Assembly: GCA_050251735.1 (NCBI GenBank) | Contig: JBFWMF010000007.1 | Span: 79,273-143,272, forward strand | DNA: 64,000 bases | Direction: 5' to 3' | Origin: Desulfitobacterium sp050251735 | GTDB taxonomy: Bacteria > Bacillota > Desulfitobacteriia > Desulfitobacteriales > Desulfitobacteriaceae | In this document: one piece after another, positions 1-9,409 of the stretch | Layout: every line of letters starts with the position of its first letter | Numbering within the stretch: position 1 is the stretch's first letter | Made by a program: the position numbers and the translations under genes | Notes under the pieces: generated by a model | Seen by the model: the letters and a program-made list of their open reading frames with translations, nothing else | Databases searched by the model: none | What the model was told of the DNA's origin: nothing

Positions 1-2
1 TG

Positions 3-131
3 GCTACATCCATAATTCTGGGTGGCTTGAATCAGTATATTATGAAGAAACTTATGGGAGACCATTTAGCCCCTGAGGAGATCGACCATGCCGGGATTGC
101 CCACTTGATGATTTCGGGGCTTAGACGGTAG
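3..131 (+). CDS. C-terminal tail of a TetR/AcrR-type regulator (partial)
   Basis: The window opens inside a reading frame that gives 42 residues and a TAG stop. The tail is helical, with an LNQYIMKKLMG segment and a closing MISGLRR, which resembles the last ligand-domain helix of TetR-family repressors. It lies 72 bp upstream of an RND efflux pair, the usual place for a local efflux repressor. Family assignment is an inference from this short tail and position; the DNA-binding domain is outside the window. Confidence 0.45.
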   Translation, partial: ATSIILGGLNQYIMKKLMGDHLAPEEIDHAGIAHLMISGLRR

Positions 132-203
132 GCCCAAAGCTAACACCGATTAGACAAAAACTAAAACAATTAGGGCTTGGCCCAAATGGAGGATTATAAC
201 TAT

Positions 204-1343
204 ATGAAGCTAAGGTTTCGCGTATTATCTTATGTACTAGTACTTGGTTTAACCCTAACGAGTGCGGGGTGTAGCCCCCAAGCGGCCGCCACGGTGGCGG
301 AAGAGGAATCCTATGTACCTGTTGGAATCCAATCTGCAGCAACGAAAACCTTGGTAGAGAGTGCCGTCTTTAGCGGCAAAGTGACCTCCGACCAGGAAGT
401 ATCCATCATCCCTAAAATGCCCGGTGAAGTATCAAGCATCGGTGTGAAAGTAGGGGACCAAGTTAAAGCAGGTCAAGTGCTTTTCGCAATGGATACCAGT
501 GATTTGCAATCATCCGTAGATTCTGCATCCATCGGGGTACGCAGTGCCGAGATCAATTATGAAATGACTAAGGAATCTGCAAACACCGCCAAAGCAAATT
601 TGGAGCGTCAGAAGGCTCTCTTTGAAGCAGGAGCAATTTCCAAGGTGCAAATGGAAGGGGCAGAAAGCCAAGCCTCAGCCGCTGAAAATTCTTTGGCATT
701 AGTCGAGGTCCAGCTACAACAAGCTAAGAACGGCTTAGCTCAAGCACAGAAGGCCATCAACGATATGGCGGTGACTGCCCCAGTAGCCGGCACAGTCTCG
801 GCTGTCAATGTGGTCGTCGGACAAATGGCTTCACAGGCTATGGCTGCCGTGACCATCACCCAGCTGGATGCCGTTTATGTATCCTTGAGTGTTCCTGAGA
901 ATATCGTCAATACCCTCAAAGTTGGGCAAGTATCTACCATCATCATTAATTCAGCAGGGGAAAAAGAGCTCAAAGGAACCTTGACCAGCCTTGCCCCCGC
1001 CGCGAATCCCCAGACTAATCTATACCCCGTTAAAGTGACCATTGATAACCCCGCCAACCTGGTCAAGCCGGGCATGTTTGCTAAAGTCGAGATTCCCATT
1101 GAGACTAAAGAGAATGTCCTCGCTGTTCAAAGTGAAGCAGTCGTTTTGAAAAACGGCGAATCGGTTGTCTTTGTGGTTGAAGAAGAGCGTGCTGTCGCTA
1201 AAAAAGTAACCCCCGGCCTCGATACAGGAGCTGAGGTCGAAATCCTCGACGGTCTGCAAGCCGGAGAACAAGTCATTATTAAAGGGCAAACCTTGGTTGA
1301 GCACGGAAGCAAAGTCAAGGTGGTAGGGGGTAATGAATCTTGA
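204..1343 (+). CDS. RND efflux periplasmic-adaptor (membrane fusion) lipoprotein
   Basis: HlyD/AcrA-type adaptor of 379 residues that would couple the RND pump encoded next to its outer partner. The ATG at 204 is preferred over the upstream TTG at 177 because TGGAGG sits 11 bp before it and it starts a clean lipoprotein signal (MKLRFR, hydrophobic core, lipobox LTSAGC with Cys23). A biotinyl-lipoyl-like half motif (VGDQVKAGQVLF) is near residues 80-92, an Ala/Gln-rich coiled coil spans about 105-190, then the second lipoyl half and a beta-barrel region. The stop overlaps the next start by 3 bp, so the two are translationally coupled. Substrates cannot be read from sequence. Confidence 0.9.
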   Translation: MKLRFRVLSYVLVLGLTLTSAGCSPQAAATVAEEESYVPVGIQSAATKTLVESAVFSGKVTSDQEVSIIPKMPGEVSSIGVKVGDQVKAGQVLFAMDTSDLQSSVDSASIGVRSAEINYEMTKESANTAKANLERQKALFEAGAISKVQMEGAESQASAAENSLALVEVQLQQAKNGLAQAQKAINDMAVTAPVAGTVSAVNVVVGQMASQAMAAVTITQLDAVYVSLSVPENIVNTLKVGQVSTIIINSAGEKELKGTLTSLAPAANPQTNLYPVKVTIDNPANLVKPGMFAKVEIPIETKENVLAVQSEAVVLKNGESVVFVVEEERAVAKKVTPGLDTGAEVEILDGLQAGEQVIIKGQTLVEHGSKVKVVGGNES

Positions 1344-4300
1344 AACTAGCGGAAACCTCCGTCAGACGCCCTGTCACCATTATTATGACCGTTCTCATTG
1401 TCATTCTTTTGGGAACCGTTTCCTTGTCACGTCTTCCCATTGACCTTTTCCCGGAGTTTGAGCTGCCCATGGCCATTGTCATGACGGATTACTCGGGAGT
1501 TGGCCCCCAAGAGATTGAAAAGCTCATTACTAATCCTATTGAAGGGGTCGTCTCCTCCGTGGAAAACATAGACTCGGTAACCTCCACCACCACGGAAGGA
1601 TCCTCCATCATTATGGTCAACTTTAAAACGGGAACCGATATGAACTTTGCTACCCTGCAGATGCGCGAAAAGATCGATATGATCAAGTTCGCCCTGCCGG
1701 AAGGGGCCAGCTCACCCATGGTTCTCAAGCTCGACATCTCCATGATGCCGATTATGCAGCTGACCATGGCCTCAGAGAGTGCGGATCTAGCGCAGCTGCA
1801 AGCCTTAGCCGAAGATGACGTCAAACCGCGTATTGAACGGGTTAAGGGGGTTGCCTCCGTCTCAATCAGCGGCGGTTACGAAAATGAAATAAAAATATCA
1901 ACCCACCAAGAGAAAATGCAGGGCTATGGGCTCAGCATCAGTACCTTAGCCGGTATTCTCGGGGCGGAGAACCTTAATTCTCCGGCAGGGGAAGTTCAAA
2001 AAGGAAATCAGGATCTCACTATCCGCACCACGGGCGAATTCCAATCTCTTGAAGAGATTGAGAATCTCCTCATCCCCCTGAACACAGGAGGACAGATTCG
2101 TCTAAAGGATATTGCTGATGTGGAACTCGGACATACCGAATTATCCGGTATTACTCGTACCAATGGGGTACAAAGCGTGAGCATTTCCATTCAAAAGCAA
2201 TCCGGTACGAATACCGTCGCCGTAGCTGACGATATTACTCAAGCTATTAATGAATTAAAGGGCGAATACCCAGACCTGACCTTGGACGTAGTCTACGATG
2301 AATCGGTGTATATTCAACAAACCATCAATACCGTAGCACGTGAAGCCCTTCTCGGTGGTCTCTTAGCCATCGTTATTCTCTTTATCTTTTTCCACAACCT
2401 CCGTACTACTTTTATCACCGCAACAGCCATTCCTATCGCCGTCATGGCAACCTTTGCTTGTCTTTACTTCTTAGATGTCACCATTAATATGATGACCTTA
2501 GGTGGACTGAGCTTAGCCATGGGACGACTGGTCGATGATAATATCGTGGCCCTCGAGAACATTTACCGCTACCGACAGGCGGGTCACTCTAAAGTCGAAG
2601 CTGCCATCAAAGGGGTCTCGGAGGTTGCTATGGCGATCACTGCCTCGACGCTTACTACAGTCGCAGTATTTTTACCCATCGTCTTCGTAGAAGGATTAAC
2701 AGCAACCCTCTTCCGGGATCTGGCCCTCACCGTGGGCGTTTCCTTAGGAGCGTCGCTACTTGTTTCCTTAACCTTGGTTCCCGCTTTATCCGCCCAGATT
2801 ATGAAGGTTGGCGAGCTTCCAGAAGGCCGCAAAGGGCTCAAAGGGCTCTTTGATCGATTTGGCAAAGGTTTTGACAACGGATTCAGCAGAGTGGAACAAA
2901 GCTATCGACGCTTTCTGCATTATGCCCTCGGCCATCGTAAAACCATTGTCATCGGCTCGGTTTTGATTTTTATCCTCTCCGGAGCCACGACCTTTTTCGT
3001 CGGAGCAGAATTTATGCCAGCTTCCGATGCCGGACAGCTTACAGTCAATGTCAAGCTCCCCGACGGAGCCCAACTGAAAGATACGGATGCCGTCATTGCC
3101 GAAGTGGAAAAGCAGTTGGAAGGAATCAGTGAGGTTCAAACAGCCTTCACCCAAGTCGGCTCGGGCGGACTCAATACATTTGGTAGTGCATCAGGAAATT
3201 CAGGATCCGTTATGATTCAGTTAATTCCCCTTGTCGAACGAAATCGTAGCGTCACGGAAGTAGCCGAGGAACTGCGAGCCTTGACGAAGGATATTCCCGG
3301 TGCTGAGATCGAAGTCACCATCACTGATATGATGTCCATGGGAACGTCCTCCCCCATTAGTATCTCTATCAAAGGAGATGAACTGGATCAGCTGGAAGTG
3401 ATAGCGACAGATATTCAGGCCATGGTCGCTTCTGTGGAAGGCACCCGGGAAGTCAAGACCAGTATGGGCGAAGGGATTCCCGAGGTTCAAGTCGCTATCG
3501 ACAGAGAAAGAGCTTCCAAGTATGGTCTCACAGCGTATCAAATCGCCAACGGACTGAAAGGTACCCTTTCGGGAACTACGGCTACCCAATATCGCTATGA
3601 AGGAAAAGAGATCAATGTCGTCATCTCAGGCGATGAGACCTTCAAGCAGTCCATTGCGAACTTAGAACAAACCCCTATTACTACCCCTCTGGGTATCAGC
3701 GTACCCTTAAGCCAGATCGCCCAAGTCAGCATCGAGCGCGGACCCACGGCTATTGAGCGGGCAGACCAAGCTCGTGTTGTGCGAGTCACCAGTGATATCG
3801 TAGGCAGTGATTTGGCGGGGATTACCAGCCAGATTCAAACTAAGCTGGATGGCTACCAACTACCCAATGGCTACACTTATGAAATGGGCGGAGAAAACGA
3901 AGAGATGATGCAATCCTTCGGAGATCTGGGCATGGCATTGGTCCTCGCCATCGTCCTCGTTTACATGATTCTAGCCGCACAGTTTGAGTCCCTCATCCAT
4001 CCCTTTACAATTATTTTCTCCCTACCCATGGGCTTCTCAGGGGGAATGCTGGGACTCTTTATTACCGGTAGCTCCATCAGCGTTCCAGCCTTTATCGGGC
4101 TTATTCTGCTCACAGGTATCGTGGTCAGTAATGCCATCGTCTTGGTTGACTATATCAACAAACGACTAGAGGCAGGGGATGCTCGTGAAGAAGCCATTGA
4201 AAACGCCGGTCCCGTTCGTTTGCGCCCCATCATTATGACCTCACTGACCACAGCCCTGGGTCTTATCCCCATGGCCCTAGGCATGGGAGAGGGCTCAGAG

Positions 4301-4477
4301 ACTATGGCCCCCATGGCCGTCGTGGTAGTCTTCGGTCTAACCCTATCCACTGTATCCACACTTATTCTTGTCCCCGTAATCTACACCATGAACGACGACT
4401 TCAAGAACTTCTTGAAGCGCAAAGGCAAACGCAAAGCAAAAACTGTGAATCCCACGGCTACGGAGCTTCAAGCCTAA
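1340..4477 (+). CDS. RND family efflux transporter (AcrB/MexB-like)
   Basis: 1045-residue inner-membrane pump of the resistance-nodulation-division family, driven by proton flow. The TTG at 1340 follows a GGGGG tract and overlaps the adaptor stop. The N-terminus (RRPVTIIMTVLIVILLGTVS) is the standard first helix; two large loops follow TM1 and TM7; the proton-relay pair is D399-D400 in the segment GRLVDDNIVALENIYRY; a C-terminal six-helix bundle ends near residue 1020. The length matches the family. No TolC-type gene is adjacent, although two TolC-like genes occur 42 kb downstream. Substrate unknown; multidrug or lipid export are both possible. Confidence 0.95.
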   Translation: MKLAETSVRRPVTIIMTVLIVILLGTVSLSRLPIDLFPEFELPMAIVMTDYSGVGPQEIEKLITNPIEGVVSSVENIDSVTSTTTEGSSIIMVNFKTGTDMNFATLQMREKIDMIKFALPEGASSPMVLKLDISMMPIMQLTMASESADLAQLQALAEDDVKPRIERVKGVASVSISGGYENEIKISTHQEKMQGYGLSISTLAGILGAENLNSPAGEVQKGNQDLTIRTTGEFQSLEEIENLLIPLNTGGQIRLKDIADVELGHTELSGITRTNGVQSVSISIQKQSGTNTVAVADDITQAINELKGEYPDLTLDVVYDESVYIQQTINTVAREALLGGLLAIVILFIFFHNLRTTFITATAIPIAVMATFACLYFLDVTINMMTLGGLSLAMGRLVDDNIVALENIYRYRQAGHSKVEAAIKGVSEVAMAITASTLTTVAVFLPIVFVEGLTATLFRDLALTVGVSLGASLLVSLTLVPALSAQIMKVGELPEGRKGLKGLFDRFGKGFDNGFSRVEQSYRRFLHYALGHRKTIVIGSVLIFILSGATTFFVGAEFMPASDAGQLTVNVKLPDGAQLKDTDAVIAEVEKQLEGISEVQTAFTQVGSGGLNTFGSASGNSGSVMIQLIPLVERNRSVTEVAEELRALTKDIPGAEIEVTITDMMSMGTSSPISISIKGDELDQLEVIATDIQAMVASVEGTREVKTSMGEGIPEVQVAIDRERASKYGLTAYQIANGLKGTLSGTTATQYRYEGKEINVVISGDETFKQSIANLEQTPITTPLGISVPLSQIAQVSIERGPTAIERADQARVVRVTSDIVGSDLAGITSQIQTKLDGYQLPNGYTYEMGGENEEMMQSFGDLGMALVLAIVLVYMILAAQFESLIHPFTIIFSLPMGFSGGMLGLFITGSSISVPAFIGLILLTGIVVSNAIVLVDYINKRLEAGDAREEAIENAGPVRLRPIIMTSLTTALGLIPMALGMGEGSETMAPMAVVVVFGLTLSTVSTLILVPVIYTMNDDFKNFLKRKGKRKAKTVNPTATELQA

Positions 4478-4497
4478 ATCATATAACCCATACGAAA

Positions 4498-4540
4498 ATG
4501 GCCTAGAACAACGGTCTCCAAAACCGCTATTCTAGGCCAT
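4498..4540. terminator. Bidirectional terminator between convergent genes
   Basis: A perfect 11-bp inverted repeat (ATGGCCTAGAA / TTCTAGGCCAT) lies between the RND pump stop and the convergent GntR gene stop. Stem seen directly; T-rich tracts are weak on both sides. Confidence 0.7.
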
Positions 4541-4548
4541 TGCTCATT

Positions 4549-5271
4549 CTACTCTTCTTCCTCATCCTTATATTTGCTGAACTCCAGTTCGACCTTCCGC
4601 AGGTGCTCATAGGTCAAGCGGCGAGCCAGATCAGCATTCTGATCCCGAATCGTCTCATAGATGCTACGGTGATCCTCAAAGAGACGAGAGGTGGTTCCTG
4701 CTGTAGCAGACATCCATAGCGCACGCGTTACCTGTAACGTTTGTCCCATAATTTCCTGAACAGTATTCATCATCCGATCGAGAAGGGGATTATCGGTGGC
4801 CTTAGCTAAGGTCAAATGGAATTTAAGATCAAGTGCTTCACTATTTTTAGCCTCAGGTAGGTCCGCCTCCATCTGCTCAATAAGATCCTTAAGTATAGCT
4901 AAATCCTCTTCCTTGCGGCGTTGAGCAGCTAAGCCGGCAGCCTCCACTTCTAAAGCCTTGCGAACCTCGAGAATATTTTGCAGTTTATCCTTTTCCAAAA
5001 GGAGAATAAAGGTCAGCGGTTCAATGATGGCATTGGAAGCATTAGCCTTTACAAAAATGCCCCCGCCTTGGCGAATCTCTAGGATACCAGTTAAGCTAAG
5101 AGCAGCTAATGCTTCGCGTACTGAGGTGCGCGAGACTTGGAAGCGCTCAGCTAGCTCGTTCTCAGTAAGTAGCCGATCACCGGCACAAAGTTCCCCCTTC
5201 ACAATTAGGCCCTTAATTTGTTCTAAAATGATTTCCGTGGTGCGTTTACTCTTAATGGGTCGTATATCCAT
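4549..5271 (-). CDS. GntR-family (FadR/LldR subfamily) transcriptional regulator
   Basis: 240-residue regulator with an N-terminal winged helix-turn-helix (about residues 10-75, including ENELAERFQVSRTSVREAL) and a C-terminal all-helical FCD ligand domain whose metal/ligand histidines include the one in FHLTLAKATDN. It is divergent from glcD-glcF, and the FCD subfamily typically senses small hydroxy-acids such as lactate or glycolate, so it most likely controls that operon. A perfect TGGTC-A-GACCA palindrome typical of this subfamily lies before glcD. Effector is inferred. Confidence 0.9.
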   Translation of the reverse strand: MDIRPIKSKRTTEIILEQIKGLIVKGELCAGDRLLTENELAERFQVSRTSVREALAALSLTGILEIRQGGGIFVKANASNAIIEPLTFILLLEKDKLQNILEVRKALEVEAAGLAAQRRKEEDLAILKDLIEQMEADLPEAKNSEALDLKFHLTLAKATDNPLLDRMMNTVQEIMGQTLQVTRALWMSATAGTTSRLFEDHRSIYETIRDQNADLARRLTYEHLRKVELEFSKYKDEEEE

Positions 5272-5570
5272 CTTTAATACCTCACAAATTCAAAAAAATG
5301 CGTCGTATTATCAGAGTGCCTCGATCATGCATTGATGAGGCTCTGCTTTTTGTATAATTCTTACTTATCCTAAAATTATACCACAAAAGGTAAAGAAGTA
5401 GCTAGTGAAAACACGAACTAGGTGAAATCAGAAAGTTTTCTTTAGTCCAAAAGTTCTTTTTTTCCCAAAGTAGGAATCTATCTAAACAGCGCGAATAAAT
5501 TAAAGTAATCAGTTAACCTATCATAGGATGGTCAGACCAGTAAGTTCATTTTTAAGGAGGATTTAATGCT
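5272..5570. other. Divergent control region between gntR and glcD
   Basis: About 300 bp without a gene. A hairpin-like element at 5312-5345 (CAGAG..CCTC / GAGG-CTCTG followed by a T-run) lies in the gntR leader, and the glcD-proximal part holds the operator listed separately and an AAGGAGG ribosome site. A good TATAAT reading toward gntR is present near 5375-5380, but no convincing -35 box was found for either direction. Confidence 0.45.
5529..5539. promoter_or_regulatory. GntR/LldR-type operator upstream of glcD
   Basis: Perfect 11-bp palindrome TGGTCAGACCA, 32 bp before the glcD start. FadR/LldR-type regulators bind sites built on TNGTCNNACNA, so this is a good candidate for the divergent GntR regulator. 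The sequence is seen; the binding is inferred. Confidence 0.7.
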
Positions 5571-6959
5571 ATGTTAAAAGCGGAAGCTTTGAACGAACTC
5601 ATCCAAGTTTTAGGAAAAGAACATGTCATCACGGAACATGAAGAACTTTTGACATATTCCTACGACGCCACTGCAGCAATGCCCCGACAAACTCCGGATG
5701 TATTCATCACCCCCCAGACCACCGAGCAAGTCTCGGAAGTTATGAAGATCGCCACGAAATACGATCTGCCTGTTTATCCCCGTGGGTCAGCCACGAACCT
5801 CAGCGGTGGCACCATCCCCATCGAAAAGGGCATCGTCATGTCCATGCTGCATATGAACAAAATCTTAGAAGTGGATGATGAGAACCTCACAGCATCCGTA
5901 CAACCTGGTGTTATTATCGCTGACCTAAACAATGCTGCCATGGAACATGGACTTTTCTATCCTCCCGATCCCGGCACAGTAAACACCGCAACCATGGGTG
6001 GCTCTGTTTCGGAATCCTCCGGCGGCTTACGTGGACTGAAGTATGGTGTGACTAAGCACTATGTTATGGGTATGAAGCTCGTCCGTGCCAACGGAGATAT
6101 CATTAAATGGGGCGGCAAAACCGTGAAGAATGTGACCGGTTATGATCTGACCGCCTTATTCACAGGTGCTGAAGGCACCCTAGGTATTATTACAGAAATT
6201 CTTGTTAAGCTGAATCCAGTACCTGAAGCAAAGAAAAGCCTCCTCGGCGTCTTCGACGATATCGATAAAGCCGGTAATGCTATCTCAGCGATTATTCGTA
6301 ACAAGGTTATTCCGGCAACACTGGAAATCATGGACAATATCACCATTCGCACCGTAGAAAACTTCACCCATGCCGGGCTTCCTGTCGATGCTGAAGCGAT
6401 TCTGCTCTGTGAAGTGGATGGTTATATAGAAGCCGTAGAGCGTGAGGCTGCCCTGGTGGAGAGGATTCTCAAAGAGCAAGGTGCAGTAGAAGTCAATATT
6501 GCTAAGACCGACGAAGAGCGGGATAAGATCTGGTTCGCTCGTCGCCAAGCCCTGCCGGCACTCGCCCAACGCCGCCCCACCACCGTATTAGAAGATGCTA
6601 CCGTGCCCCGTAGCAAGATTCCCCACATGATCAAAGCAATTCGTCAAATTGCTGATAAATATGATCTGCTCATTGGAACCTTCGGCCATGCCGGTGACGG
6701 TAACCTGCATCCCACCATTTTAACCGATGAAACCAACAAGGAAGAAATGGAACGTGTGGAAAAGGCAGTCGAAGAAATCTTTGAAGTGGCTGTATCCTTC
6801 GGTGGTACCCTTTCCGGAGAGCATGGTATCGGCATGGCCAAAGCTAAGTTTTTACCCTTGGAGTTTGGAGAAGCCGGCGTAAAACTCCTTCGGGATATCA
6901 AAGAAGCCTGTGACCCGGACTATCGTATCAACCCCGGCAAAATGGTGAGGAGGGACTAA
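5571..6959 (+). CDS. glcD: FAD-dependent glycolate/D-lactate oxidase subunit GlcD
   Basis: 462-residue FAD-linked oxidase that converts 2-hydroxy-acids (glycolate or D-lactate) to 2-keto-acids. The FAD_binding_4 domain is N-terminal, with the pyrophosphate loop PRGSATNLSGG near residues 69-80 and GGSVSESSGGLRGLKYG near 143-160. The C-terminal FAD-oxidase domain carries HAGDGNLHPT (His373) and SGEHGIGMAK. The start has AAGGAGG 8-10 bp upstream. It is one base away from glcF, forming the usual GlcD-GlcF unit without a GlcE. Electrons probably pass to the Fe-S subunit and the quinone pool. Lactate versus glycolate cannot be separated by eye. Confidence 0.92.
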   Translation: MLKAEALNELIQVLGKEHVITEHEELLTYSYDATAAMPRQTPDVFITPQTTEQVSEVMKIATKYDLPVYPRGSATNLSGGTIPIEKGIVMSMLHMNKILEVDDENLTASVQPGVIIADLNNAAMEHGLFYPPDPGTVNTATMGGSVSESSGGLRGLKYGVTKHYVMGMKLVRANGDIIKWGGKTVKNVTGYDLTALFTGAEGTLGIITEILVKLNPVPEAKKSLLGVFDDIDKAGNAISAIIRNKVIPATLEIMDNITIRTVENFTHAGLPVDAEAILLCEVDGYIEAVEREAALVERILKEQGAVEVNIAKTDEERDKIWFARRQALPALAQRRPTTVLEDATVPRSKIPHMIKAIRQIADKYDLLIGTFGHAGDGNLHPTILTDETNKEEMERVEKAVEEIFEVAVSFGGTLSGEHGIGMAKAKFLPLEFGEAGVKLLRDIKEACDPDYRINPGKMVRRD

Positions 6960-6960
6960 G

Positions 6961-8244
6961 GTGAGTATATTCAGTTCACTTGACTCCATCCAAGACGAAT
7001 TAAGTAAATGTATGAAATGCGGAAACTGTCAAGAGGTTTGCCCCATTTATAAAGAAAACCGCCGCGAAGTCTCGGTGGCCCGGGGTAAAATCAGCTTGAT
7101 TCAGATGGTCATGAGTGGTGAAGTTGATCTCACAGAAGGAATCGCTGACCGTTTATCCCTCTGTACCACCTGTATGGCGTGCAATAAGATTTGTCCTTGT
7201 GGAGTTCGATTTGATAAAATTATTTTGGCCGCTCGGGCTGAAGCTGTGCGTAAAAAAGGATTGCATCCTATTAAAAAGATTGCTTTTAACACGATTAAAG
7301 CATATCGACTCTTCGACTTTGGCATGAAAGTCGGCAGCACCTTCCAAGGGTTGGCGATGAAACGTGTCCATGGCAGTGATAAGGGTGCCCGTTTGCGCAT
7401 TGATATCGGTATTGGTAAAGAAAAAATCTTACCGAATCTGGCAGCTCGCCCCTTGAAAGACGAATTGCCTGAAGTCACTAAAGTCGACAACCCCAAAATG
7501 CGGGTAGGTTACTATATTGGCTGTATGACCAACTATTTCTATACCGATATGGGCAAAGCAGTTGTCTCTGTCTTGAAGGAAAACGACTGTGAGATCGTCG
7601 TCCCTAAGGATCAAGGCTGCTGCGGAACTCCTGCTGCTGTCAACGGCGATGTGGAATCAGCTAGAGAATGCGGAAGACGCAACCTCCGGGCCTTCGAGAA
7701 GCTGAATCCCGATGTCATCATCTCCAACTGTTCATCCTGCGGCGAAGCGTGGAAGCATACTTTCCCACAGCTCTTTGACGATGAGCCGGAGATGAAAGCT
7801 TTAGCCGACAAATGGGCAGCTCGGACCTATGATATCGCTGAATTCCTCATTCATAAGGTTCCCTTCAAAAAAGAAGGTCTAGGACCTGTGAAGCGTAAAG
7901 TAACCTATCACGATCCTTGCCATTTAAACCGTGGCCAAGGAATCAACAAAGAACCCCGGGAAATCCTCAGATCCATCCCTGAACTCGAGTTTATTGAAAT
8001 GAAGAAACCAGACCGTTGCTGTGGAATGGCCGGATCCTTCTACCTGGTCCACCCGGATCTGTCCGGTCAGATCGGCGAAAAGAAAACTGCGGATATTGCG
8101 CAAACTCATGCCGATACCGTCGTCACCGGTTGCCCCGCTTGCCGCTTGCAGTTGACCAGTGGGGTTATGAACGCAGGCATAACTGAAAATGTCATGCATA
8201 CTGTACAAATCCTTGCTGAATCCTATGAAGCAGGAAAAAGGTAA
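6961..8244 (+). CDS. glcF: Glycolate/lactate oxidase iron-sulfur subunit GlcF
   Basis: 427-residue electron-transfer partner of GlcD. Two 4Fe-4S motifs, CMKCGNCQEVCP (about 17-28) and CTTCMACNKICP (about 68-79), are followed by two CCG domains with GCMTNYF..GCCGTPA and CHLNRGQ..CCGMAGSF, the heterodisulfide-reductase-like cysteine signature. The GTG start is one base after the glcD stop, with GAGGAGGGA overlapping the end of glcD. Strong hairpin downstream ends the operon. Confidence 0.92.
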   Translation: MSIFSSLDSIQDELSKCMKCGNCQEVCPIYKENRREVSVARGKISLIQMVMSGEVDLTEGIADRLSLCTTCMACNKICPCGVRFDKIILAARAEAVRKKGLHPIKKIAFNTIKAYRLFDFGMKVGSTFQGLAMKRVHGSDKGARLRIDIGIGKEKILPNLAARPLKDELPEVTKVDNPKMRVGYYIGCMTNYFYTDMGKAVVSVLKENDCEIVVPKDQGCCGTPAAVNGDVESARECGRRNLRAFEKLNPDVIISNCSSCGEAWKHTFPQLFDDEPEMKALADKWAARTYDIAEFLIHKVPFKKEGLGPVKRKVTYHDPCHLNRGQGINKEPREILRSIPELEFIEMKKPDRCCGMAGSFYLVHPDLSGQIGEKKTADIAQTHADTVVTGCPACRLQLTSGVMNAGITENVMHTVQILAESYEAGKR

Positions 8245-8254
8245 AGTGTGAATT

Positions 8255-8267
8255 GGGGTCAGGCCCC
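8255..8267. repeat. Dispersed palindromic repeat, copy 1
   Basis: GGGGTCAGGCCCC enclosed by AATTGG / CCAATT, just after the glcF stop. It belongs to the GGGACCTGACCCC family found at seven sites in this window. Confidence 0.6.
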
Positions 8268-8327
8268 TCTTTTCACCAATTGGACAGAAGGAAGCAAGGA
8301 AGTTGCCAGACAACCCTTAGCACAAGA

Positions 8328-8362
8328 AGAGCAGTGTGAACGTGAGTTTGCACTGCTCTACC
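8328..8362 (+). terminator. Hairpin downstream of glcF
   Basis: AGAGCAGTG and CACTGCTCT form a perfect 9-bp stem with a 14-base loop, then a pyrimidine-rich tract. Likely ends the glcDF transcript. Confidence 0.6.
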
Positions 8363-8516
8363 TTTATAACTCTTTCCTAAATTCCACATATAACACAATC
8401 AATTCTTACTATTTAAGAGGAAAACTCTTTTCTTTGTAGAAATTAAGTAAACATGTTTTTAGGAGTTGGTTGCAATTTAATTTTACATACTGGCAATACT
8501 ATAGAGGAGTGAAAAC

Positions 8517-9374
8517 ATGGATTTAACAGCGGCTATCGCTAATGAAATTGTTGACTTTATTTATGAGCAATGTGGATATCATAGTATCGTCTGTGATAAA
8601 TCGGCGCGGATCATTGGTGATTCGGCAAAGACACGAATTGGTGTACTGCACGGCGGGAGTCAAAAGATTCTCTCCAGCAACCAAGAAACTGCTGTCATTA
8701 CTGCTGAAGATGCAGAGAGATCCGGAGGATCTTTGAAGGAAGGTTACAGCATTGCCATTAAGCTCAATGGAGAGAAGATAGGTAGTTTTGGAATTGCCGG
8801 CCCCTTAGCCATAATTACGCCCATTGCTAAGGTTGCCGCAGGAATGGTCATTAAGACGCTCAGGGAAGATGAAGTCAAAAAGACCCTGCGCGATCAAGTC
8901 CATAGCCTCACAGCTGCCCTGGGTCAAGCCGCGACTGCTATTGAGGAAATGGTCGCCTCTTCACAGGAAGTAGCCTCCATCAGCCAAGCAGTCTCCTCGA
9001 AAGCTCAGCAGGGATATGAGCAGGTTAAAGCAACGGAAGAAATCCTAGACTTTATCCGTCGTGTATCTAAGCAGACGAACCTTCTCGGCTTGAATGCGGC
9101 CATCGAAGCTTCCCGAGCAGGAGAACACGGACGGGGCTTCCAGGTCGTAGCGGGAGAGGTCCGCAAGCTGGCCGAAGACAGCAACCGTTCAGCAAATGAT
9201 ATCCAGATGATGCTTCAGAACTTCCAAGATACCATCGAATCAGTCACCGAAGGCGTGACCGAGAGCGGTAAAATTAACCTCGAGCAAGCTAAGCATACCC
9301 AAGACATTTCGGAAATGGTCGAAGGAGTTAAAAAGGTAGGTTATCAATTGACACAGCTTGCTGATGCACTATAA
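8517..9374 (+). CDS. Soluble chemoreceptor-like protein: diacid-recognition plus short MCP signalling domain
   Basis: 285 residues without a membrane segment. Residues 1-120 (IANEIVDFIYEQCG.. through ..GSFGIAGPLAIITPIAKVA) resemble the sugar-diacid recognition domain (Diacid_rec of CdaR). Residues 140-285 are a methyl-accepting signalling domain whose hairpin tip is recognisable (KQTNLLGLNAAIEASRAGEHG near 183-203) but whose flanking coiled coils are short. GAGGAG lies 7-9 bp before the ATG. It stands alone, with no che genes nearby. It could sense a small acid in the cytoplasm, possibly linked to the adjacent hydroxy-acid oxidase; that is speculation. Confidence 0.8.
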   Translation: MDLTAAIANEIVDFIYEQCGYHSIVCDKSARIIGDSAKTRIGVLHGGSQKILSSNQETAVITAEDAERSGGSLKEGYSIAIKLNGEKIGSFGIAGPLAIITPIAKVAAGMVIKTLREDEVKKTLRDQVHSLTAALGQAATAIEEMVASSQEVASISQAVSSKAQQGYEQVKATEEILDFIRRVSKQTNLLGLNAAIEASRAGEHGRGFQVVAGEVRKLAEDSNRSANDIQMMLQNFQDTIESVTEGVTESGKINLEQAKHTQDISEMVEGVKKVGYQLTQLADAL

Positions 9375-9409
9375 TTCCATTATGATTAATAATTTGTCGG
9401 TATTTTTTA

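Noticed and set aside
8248..8439. 63-codon plus-strand open frame after glcF
   Set aside because: It covers repeat copy 1 and the glcF terminator hairpin; no ribosome site.
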